This document shows, piece after piece, positions 7,266-13,334 of a stretch of DNA of 13,334 nucleotides (positions are counted from its first letter, which is position 1; each line of letters begins with the position of its first letter). The DNA comes from DASTBU01 sp035711845 (GTDB lineage: Bacteria; Acidobacteriota; Vicinamibacteria; Vicinamibacterales; 2-12-FULL-66-21). The position numbers and the translations under genes are program-made. Below the pieces are notes generated by a model. It had not been told where the DNA came from and did not search any database. It saw nothing but the letters and a program-made list of their open reading frames with translations. Where the stretch lies: assembly GCA_035711845.1 (NCBI GenBank), contig DASTBU010000188.1, positions 1 to 13,334 of the forward strand. The letters are read 5' to 3'.

Positions 7266-7308
7266 CATAATCAAAGATCTTGCAGGGCGCGCCACTCGCT
7301 CGTGGCGC
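7266..7308 (+). promoter_or_regulatory. Candidate -10 and 5'-UTR hairpin before the prolyl oligopeptidase
   Basis: CATAAT (7266-7271) matches the -10 consensus at five of six positions. TTGGGC at 7249-7254 is too close (11-bp spacing) to be its -35, so the promoter is only half supported. About 18 bases on, GCGCCAC (7289-7295) pairs with GTGGCGC (7302-7308) around a TCGCTC loop, ten bases before the GAGGAG ribosome site (7319-7324). An independent promoter is expected because a strong terminator lies upstream. Confidence 0.4.
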
Positions 7309-7333
7309 CGCCGCCGCAGAGGAGATTTTGAGC

Positions 7334-9481
<2,148 letters not shown>

Positions 9482-9494
9482 CCGCCGTCAGCGG

Positions 9495-9619
9495 CAGGCA
9501 CGCGCCTGCGGTATTCACGATGGACACGATGGAACGATGGGCACGATGAAAGCCTTTGCAACGCTTTCATCGTGTTCATCGCGTCATCCATTCATCGTGA
9601 TAACCGTCGTCCGTGGTCC
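9495..9619. repeat. Tandem 145-bp hairpin unit, copy 1
   Basis: This segment recurs 145 bp later (9640-9764) with three visible differences (9498 G/A, 9590 A/G, 9615 G/T). Each copy begins with a small hairpin, in copy 1 GCAGGC-ACGC-GCCTGC at 9494-9509, then has a long imperfect hairpin. In copy 1 the long one spans 9515-9600. Its inner stem is the perfect 12-bp CACGATGAAAGC (9542-9553) with GCTTTCATCGTG (9563-9574) around a 9-nt loop. The outer arms are built from repeated CACGATGG on the left and its complement on the right. It starts 14 bp after the peptidase stop codon and may also act as its transcript end. No coding frame fits it. Confidence 0.88.
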
Positions 9620-9639
9620 CGTAGGTCCGCCGTCCGCTG

Positions 9640-9764
9640 CAGACACGCGCCTGCGGTATTCACGATGGACACGATGGAACGATGGGCACGATGAAAGCCT
9701 TTGCAACGCTTTCATCGTGTTCATCGCGTCATCCGTTCATCGTGATAACCGTCGTCCGTTGTCC
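9640..9764. repeat. Tandem 145-bp hairpin unit, copy 2
   Basis: Second copy, near-identical to 9495-9619. The long hairpin spans 9660-9745 with an unchanged inner 12-bp stem and loop. The G-to-A change at 9643 weakens the small leading hairpin. The change at 9735 lies in the outer right arm. High identity suggests recent duplication or gene conversion. Confidence 0.88.
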
Positions 9765-9804
9765 CTGGCCCGTGGTCCGTGGCTCGCGGCCCGGCGCTGG
9801 CGGG
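9749..9804. repeat. Heptad-periodic array following the second hairpin
   Basis: In 7-base steps the units are CCGTCGT, CCGTTGT, CCCTGGC, CCGTGGT, CCGTGGC, TCGCGGC, CCGGCGC, TGGCGGG. A shorter version (CCGTCGT, CCGTGGT, CCCGTAG, GTCCGCC, GTCCGCT) follows the first hairpin at 9604-9638. The period is the same as in the arrays at 1308-1447 and 1999-2054, with a different consensus. Confidence 0.7.
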
Positions 9805-9818
9805 CGGAGGTGGTCTGA

Positions 9819-9845
9819 CCGATAACTCGGCGCGGAGATTATCGG
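9819..9845 (-). terminator. Weak hairpin downstream of the GNAT gene
   Basis: CCGATAA (9819-9825) pairs with TTATCGG (9839-9845) around a 13-nt loop, 56 bp past the stop of the leftward acetyltransferase gene. No T-tract follows. Apart from the repeats and this hairpin, nothing else is visible between 9482 and 9900. Confidence 0.3.
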
Positions 9846-9900
9846 ATGTATCGGCGTGTGGCGCTGACGACGCTGCTCGGACTGACGGCTCGTGACCCCT

Positions 9901-10377
9901 TCACAGGGCCTTCGCGTATTTGAGGAACTCCGGCGCCATCCCCGCCTTTTCGTAGAACCGCCGCGCGCGCGTGTTCGCGGCGAAGACGTGCAGCGTCAAC
10001 AGCGGAAGGTGGCGCTTCCTCGCCCAGTCTTCCGCATACACCATCAACGCCCGGCCGACGCCGGTGCCTTCCGCGGCCTCGCTCGTGGCAATCACCGAAA
10101 TGTGCGCATGATGCCGGCCGAAGAAGTCGGACGAGGACAGGACGTGGAGACATCCCACCGCAGTGCCCTGGCGTTCCGCGATGAACACCTGGTCGTGGGG
10201 TTGCCCGGCCCGGACAGCCGCGATCATGCCGCGCGCATCGGCGCCGGCAATCTCCTCCGCCGTTCGCCACGCCGGCAGCTCGAACAGGGCAAGCCTCGCC
10301 GCCAGCTTCCAAAGCGTTTCCTCGTCTGCGTTCGTCGCCAGGCGGATGGCCAGATCCGATGTCGAGACGGTGGACAT
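9901..10377 (-). CDS. GNAT-family N-acetyltransferase
   Basis: 158 residues, the usual size of a single GNAT domain. After beta-1 (LAIRLATNADEETLWKL), the strand pair VFIAERQGTAVGCLHVL is followed by beta-4 and motif A: AHISVIATSEAAEGTGVGRAL. The acetyl-CoA pyrophosphate-binding Q/R-x-x-G-x-G/A signature is present as E-G-T-G-V-G-R at 103-109. Motif B follows as NTRARRFYEKAGM at 135-147. Acetyl transfer from acetyl-CoA to an amine is expected. The acceptor (amino acid, aminoglycoside-like compound, protein N-terminus) cannot be told. ATG at 10375-10377 lacks an obvious Shine-Dalgarno. A small ORF ends 45 bp upstream on the same strand and might lead the same transcript. Confidence 0.9.
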   Translation of the reverse strand: MSTVSTSDLAIRLATNADEETLWKLAARLALFELPAWRTAEEIAGADARGMIAAVRAGQPHDQVFIAERQGTAVGCLHVLSSSDFFGRHHAHISVIATSEAAEGTGVGRALMVYAEDWARKRHLPLLTLHVFAANTRARRFYEKAGMAPEFLKYAKAL

Positions 10378-10422
10378 ATCGGTCGATGATATCGAAAGAT
10401 GTGCAACTGCTCGGCTGACGCG

Positions 10423-10560
10423 TCAGACTCGGCGGTCTCTATCATCGACTCGCCGGACCAGGCCGCTCGTCTGGGAAATCTCCCGCTTCGCCGCGTGAAA
10501 AAACGCCCCTCCGGGACGTGCGCTCACGATGTCGACGGCGAGCGATTTGGAGCTATTCAT
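10423..10560 (-). CDS. Possible 45-residue small ORF (leader of the GNAT gene?)
   Basis: Starting at ATG 10558-10560 (minus), an open frame encodes 45 residues (MNSSKSLAVDIVSARPGG..., ending VDDRDRRV) and stops at 10423-10425. A strong AGGAGGT ribosome site at 10566-10572 with 5-nt spacing precedes it, better than that of the acetyltransferase gene 45 bp downstream. I do not recognise the sequence; it has no signal peptide or membrane segment. It could be a real small protein, a leader peptide translated ahead of the acetyltransferase, or the remnant 5' end of a broken gene. The ribosome site is the main support. Confidence 0.4.
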   Translation of the reverse strand: MNSSKSLAVDIVSARPGGAFFHAAKREISQTSGLVRRVDDRDRRV

Positions 10561-10572
10561 GATCCACCTCCT

Positions 10573-10910
10573 CAGTGCGAGCACAGGCTAGATAACGGTC
10601 AGGATGAGGCCCACACCACCAATCAAGCGACACCGGACGGCACGAAGTGGTGCGTTCGAGCTCGTCTATTGACCAACTGCGTCGAATCGCCAGACAGCAC
10701 TCTCGCAATGAGCCTCCCGATCATACGCTCACGCCTACCACCGAGCGGATTACTGGCGGACAGTCGTCGGCCCTGACCGACATCGGCGCGTGGTACCCGA
10801 ACTCACGGCAACATCAGCGGCGTTACACGCGGTTCAGCAGCAGAGCCATCGCGGACGAAGCGAACGCCGCCCGCGAGCGTCAGAATCGTGCCCTCGATCT
10901 GCGCGAAGGC
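10573..10910. other. Intergenic region with no convincing feature
   Basis: Between the small ORF and the DUF1326 promoter. Open frames cross it, but none has family-like sequence, a ribosome site or consistent codon usage. A T-loop-like TTCGAGC near 10650 has no matching tRNA arms. It probably holds the upstream regions of the two divergent neighbours, or decayed sequence. Confidence 0.5.
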
Positions 10911-10916
10911 TATAAT
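10911..10916 (+). promoter_or_regulatory. Consensus -10 box for the DUF1326 gene
   Basis: TATAAT, a perfect -10, lies 29 bases before the GTG start at 10946. The AAGGAGGT ribosome site (10933-10940) would fall in a leader of about 20-25 nt. No good -35 appears 16-18 bp upstream, so a lone strong -10 or activator dependence is possible. Confidence 0.6.
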
Positions 10917-10945
10917 CTCCTCGTTCACTACGAAGGAGGTGTAGC

Positions 10946-11572
10946 GTGGCAACACCGGCGTGGAAGGTCGCGGGCCAGTATTACGAGACGTGCAGCTGCG
11001 ACTTCGTCTGTCCCTGCGTTCTTACCCAGCTGACAGCGACGCCGAGCAAGGGCTCCTGCACATTTGCGATGGGCTTCAAGATTGAACAGGGGAAATTCGG
11101 TGAGGTTCCGCTCGACGGGCTCGGTTTCATGATCATCGGCTTCACGCCTGAGGAAATGGGGAAAGGCAACTGGTCCGCAGGCGTCATCGTGGACGAGCGC
11201 GCCAGCACGGCCCAGCGCGACGCGATTGTGGCGGTTGCGAGCGGCGCGGCGGGCGGTCCGATGGCGGCGTTGTCCGGGCTGATTACGAACTTCGTCGGCG
11301 TCGAATCTGCGCCGATCCGGTTCGAGCGGGACGGCGTGAGGTGGTCTGTCAACGCATCGACTTTTGTGCGCATGTCGGCCGAACCGGCGATGGGCATCGA
11401 CCCCACAGCGACGGAGCCCCTCCAACTGGCGAACACGGGCCATCCTGCCAGCAGCAACTTCTGGCTGGCGCATGCGGTTCACAGCCAGGTGAAGGCGTTC
11501 GGGCTCTCATGGAGCGATACGGGCGGCCAGAACAACGGTCAGTACGCACCGTTCACCTGGGCGAGCGCGTAA
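10946..11572 (+). CDS. DUF1326 domain-containing protein
   Basis: 208 residues from GTG, supported by AAGGAGGT at 10933-10940 (5-nt spacing) and a consensus -10 further up. The family hallmark is at the N-terminus: W-K-V-x-G-x-Y-x-E-T-C-S-C-D-F-V-C-P-C with Cys16, Cys18, Cys22 and Cys24, plus Cys38. Later family segments are FMIIGFTPEEMGKGNWSAGVIVDERAS and a C-terminal stretch rich in Trp, His and Ser (HPASSNFWLAHAVHS...). No signal peptide or membrane span is seen, so it should be cytoplasmic. The biochemical role is unknown. The C-x-C-x3-C-x-C pattern suggests metal or cluster binding, an inference. DUF1326 genes are often found beside DUF2182 genes, and one ends 23 bp away here on the opposite strand. 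That arrangement is convergent, so the two are not one operon. Confidence 0.9.
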   Translation: MATPAWKVAGQYYETCSCDFVCPCVLTQLTATPSKGSCTFAMGFKIEQGKFGEVPLDGLGFMIIGFTPEEMGKGNWSAGVIVDERASTAQRDAIVAVASGAAGGPMAALSGLITNFVGVESAPIRFERDGVRWSVNASTFVRMSAEPAMGIDPTATEPLQLANTGHPASSNFWLAHAVHSQVKAFGLSWSDTGGQNNGQYAPFTWASA

Positions 11573-11595
11573 TTCCAGGCGTCCCACGGCTCCGC

Positions 11596-12375
11596 TCAGC
11601 CCACAGCCATCCAGAGGGCGATCGCGAGCAGCGCGAACCCGCTCGCAGTCGGGGTGCGTTCGCCGAATGGCGCGATCTTTTCCACCAGTACCCACACAGT
11701 GAGCGTGATGATGATCATGAGGTTCATCACGCCGCCGGCAAAGAGGATCAGCATCAACGCCCAGCAGCAGCCAAGGCAGTGCGCGCCGTGATCCATGCCC
11801 AAGCGGAACGCGCCAGCGGCGCCGCCACGCCATCGCTGCAGCATGAATCCAAGAGGCGATCGGCAGGCGCGCAGGCAGGCGCGCTTCAGTGGGGTGAGCT
11901 GGTACGCTCCGGCGATGGCCAGCACGACGGCGCCGGCAGCCGGTGTTGCCGGCTCCATCATCGGGGTCAGCACACGCGCCGATGCGAGGATGCGTTGGAG
12001 TGCCGTGGCCATGAGGCTGAATAGCGCCCACATCAAAACGTACCCCGCGGCGAGCGCGTACACCCGCCGCGCGGCGCTGCCAGCCTCCGCGCTCCTTCGT
12101 GCCGCCGCCGCGTAGAGCAGGATCAGCGGCGTGGCGGTTGGCAGCATCATCGCCGTCATCATCACAGCCCACATGACCCAGAGCACCAGGATGTGCGGCC
12201 AGTCCCATACGCTGGTCATCATCCAGGCGGACGCGCCGTCCATGGTGCCGTACATGTCACGCGCCATCAGCACGATCCATGTCCACGAGGCAAGAGGGAT
12301 CGCGACGAGCACGAACAGCATCACGCGCCGGTCGTGCTGGAGCGCGGTTTCGAGCAGTGTCGGGGTCTGGCGCAT
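11596..12375 (-). CDS. DUF2182 integral membrane protein (predicted metal-binding)
   Basis: 259 residues with about six or seven membrane segments (near 19-38, 60-78, 80-92, 105-127, 144-160, 200-234, 245-258). Family features are the Met-rich W-A-V-M-M-T-A-M-M-L-P (69-79), the loop K-R-A-C-L-R-A-C-R-S-P with Cys167 and Cys171, and M-D-H-G-A-H-C-L-G-C-C-W with His196, His199, Cys200, Cys203 and Cys204. This family (COG5486) is called a predicted metal-binding integral membrane protein. The clustered His, Cys and Met residues fit soft-metal (for example copper) handling, which is inference. ATG at 12373-12375 has only a weak GAGAG ribosome site. Its stop lies 23 bp from the stop of the DUF1326 gene, with no clear terminator between the two. 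Full length for the family. Confidence 0.92.
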   Translation of the reverse strand: MRQTPTLLETALQHDRRVMLFVLVAIPLASWTWIVLMARDMYGTMDGASAWMMTSVWDWPHILVLWVMWAVMMTAMMLPTATPLILLYAAAARRSAEAGSAARRVYALAAGYVLMWALFSLMATALQRILASARVLTPMMEPATPAAGAVVLAIAGAYQLTPLKRACLRACRSPLGFMLQRWRGGAAGAFRLGMDHGAHCLGCCWALMLILFAGGVMNLMIIITLTVWVLVEKIAPFGERTPTASGFALLAIALWMAVG

Positions 12376-12716
12376 CTCTCAACAGTTCGTCCATCGCACT
12401 GGACTCGGCGACCGACGAACTTTGGCCGCTATTCTACTCGGCGTCCGAGCCTCGCCTTCGGGACCGAAGCCCCGCGGCCCTCGACGTCGCGACGAACCTG
12501 GCTCGATTCGGCGATCACGAGTGCGTCCTCGCGGGGCTGAACCGCTGCCTGGACGACGGATTCGTTCACTACCGGTTGCTGAAGCGTGATCCCGACGTCG
12601 ATTCCCTCAGGACGCTGCCGGCGTTCGATCGTCTGTGCGACCGTGCGGCAGAGCGATATCGTGATGCCTGTCTCGCGTTCGCGGATGCTGGCGGACAGCG
12701 ACTGTTCGGACTTTGA
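12357..12716 (+). CDS. TPR-protein C-terminal tail: short gene or truncated remnant
   Basis: About 119 residues if the in-frame GTG at 12357 is used; it overlaps the start of the divergent DUF2182 gene by 19 bp. No ATG exists in frame downstream of that overlap, and there is no ribosome site, so the start is doubtful. The protein resembles the last TPR unit and end segment of large TPR proteins (often kinase, cyclase or winged-helix fusions) of Acidobacteriota and Myxococcota: NLARFGDHECVLAGLNRCL-DDGF, LLKRDPDVDSLRTLPAFDRL, then ERYRDACLAFADAGG-QRLFGL at the C-terminus. Such tails normally close proteins of several hundred residues. Here the sequence upstream is the DUF2182 gene, so this is probably a fragment left by rearrangement, though it may still be expressed. 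Position at a junction between gene-dense and repeat-rich DNA fits that view. Confidence 0.55.
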   Translation: MSGSGASLNSSSIALDSATDELWPLFYSASEPRLRDRSPAALDVATNLARFGDHECVLAGLNRCLDDGFVHYRLLKRDPDVDSLRTLPAFDRLCDRAAERYRDACLAFADAGGQRLFGL

Positions 12717-12863
12717 CCGGGGCCAGTCTTCGGGCGCCGGGTGCACCCTCCTGCCGCAGATGGAGAAGCGGGGCCCCGACGCCAAATGCGCCGCTACCGC
12801 CACGATCGTCACGAACAACCTGACCATAACCCTGCTTCAACAGCCCCGGCGCATGCCAACCGC

Positions 12864-12951
12864 GCCGACGCCGCGAAGGGCCCTCCACGAGCGGCACCGC
12901 AAGGCGATGCTCCCAATCAGATCTGCGACTCCCGCCGGGGCGGGCGTGGCG
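12864..12951. repeat. 88-bp direct repeat, copy A
   Basis: Starts GCCGACGCCGCGAAGGGCCC and matches 13247-13334 over 88 bases with one difference (12949 G versus 13332 T). It contains CCCGCC-GG-GGCGGG (12931-12944) and GCACCGC-AAG-GCGATGC (12894-12910). The latter has a C-A mismatch on the plus strand that becomes a G-U wobble on the minus strand, so an RNA would fold better if read from the minus strand. Confidence 0.88.
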
Positions 12952-13246
12952 GATCGCGGCGACCTCTGAGCTGCGCGATCGTGAATGCAGTAAAACGGCT
13001 CGTAGCGGCACCTACCGGCGGAGGCGCTGATTCGCCACCGGCTCACATAGAACCCGATCGCCCACCTGATTGGGCGCCGGCTTGGGCGTAGCCCCAGCCG
13101 GAGCCGCCATCGTCAGGCCATCCGCGAAGAGCCGTTTTTCCGCGCAGCGAAGCGGGAGCCGCGAGACGTCACGGCCGCCCCGGCATATCGCCGGACAGTC
13201 GCTGGGATCAGTGGGAAGCGACGGAAGGACGACCGAGTCTGAGCCG

Positions 13247-13334
13247 GCCGACGCCGCGAAGGGCCCTCCACGAGCGGCACCGCAAGGCGATGCTCCCAAT
13301 CAGATCTGCGACTCCCGCCGGGGCGGGCGTGTCG
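13247..13334. repeat. 88-bp direct repeat, copy B (reaches the window end)
   Basis: Second copy, 383 bp downstream of copy A in the same orientation with one mismatch. It is cut by the window edge, so the full repeat may be longer. If the window end is also a contig end, a repeated sequence here would explain the assembly break. Confidence 0.88.

Larger units (their letters stand above)
12717..13334. other. Hairpin-rich non-coding segment at the right end
   Basis: No open frame here looks like a known family. The 295 bp between the two 88-bp repeats (12952-13246) hold many hairpins. They are CCGG-x4-GGCG-CTGATT-CGCC-A-CCGG near 13015-13041, CGCCCA-CCTGAT-TGGGCG (13059-13076), the adjoining CCGGCTTGGGC-GTA-GCCCCAGCCGG with one mismatch (13077-13101), CCGGC-ATATC-GCCGG (13180-13194), and GTCGCT/AGCGAC (13198-13222). 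Two hairpins placed back to back suggest structured RNA or a folding single-strand DNA element, but GC-rich DNA yields many chance stems. Confidence 0.45.

Noticed and set aside
10590..10665. tRNA-like segment (TTCGAGC resembling a T-loop)
   Set aside because: No acceptor, D-arm or anticodon stem can be paired around it.
10399..10776. Plus-strand open frame of 125 codons between the GNAT and DUF1326 genes
   Set aside because: It is antisense to the small ORF with the strong ribosome site, has no ribosome site of its own and an unstructured composition.
12429..12827. Minus-strand open frame of 132 codons with a signal-like start (MVRLFVTIVAVAAHLASG)
   Set aside because: Most of it is antisense to the TPR-tail ORF, which has recognisable family sequence. 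There is no ribosome site. Only the first 37 residues are outside the overlap.
12864..13334. Integron attC site or gene cassette
   Set aside because: The repeats and hairpins recall cassette arrays, but I found no RYYYAAC/GTTRRRY core pair and no integrase in the window.

Overview
The window is GC-rich, densely coded bacterial chromosome. The gene set suggests an Acidobacteriota genome, probably of the Vicinamibacteria type: a carboxypeptidase-regulatory-domain TonB-dependent receptor, a sulfatase-like protein fused to TPR repeats, a PD40 propeller protein and a secreted prolyl oligopeptidase. This placement is inferred from gene content; there is no rRNA or other phylogenetic marker here.

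Layout. Positions 1-2065 are transcribed leftward: the N-terminus of an FAD-dependent oxidoreductase (cut by the window edge), a secreted six-repeat PD40/TolB-like propeller, and a small protein with an acidic N-terminus and a histone-H1-like Lys/Arg/Ser/Ala tail. Positions 2066-9481 are transcribed rightward: an exported sulfatase-superfamily/TPR protein with Thr at the usual Cys/Ser nucleophile position, a 989-residue TonB-dependent receptor closed by a strong intrinsic terminator, and a secreted prolyl oligopeptidase. This block fits extracellular polymer and peptide use (receptor plus peptidase), but no substrate can be read from the sequence. Positions 9482-9900 are non-coding and hold a tandemly duplicated 145-bp hairpin unit. 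A GNAT acetyltransferase and a possible 45-residue leader ORF follow on the minus strand. Positions 10946-12375 hold a DUF1326 protein and a DUF2182 membrane protein, two uncharacterised families that often occur together, here facing each other. The right end holds a TPR-type C-terminal fragment and a hairpin-rich segment bounded by an 88-bp direct repeat.

The most unusual signal is non-coding. Three intergenic stretches (about 1308-1447, 1999-2054, and 9604-9638 with 9749-9804) are degenerate arrays with a 7-bp period. A perfect 23-bp inverted repeat flanks the basic-protein gene and is built from this heptad material. With the duplicated hairpins and the terminal 88-bp repeats, this points to several families of short repeats between genes.

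No CRISPR array, tRNA, rRNA, transposase or recognisable defence system was found. The best candidates for undescribed biology are the DUF1326/DUF2182 pair and the repeat elements.
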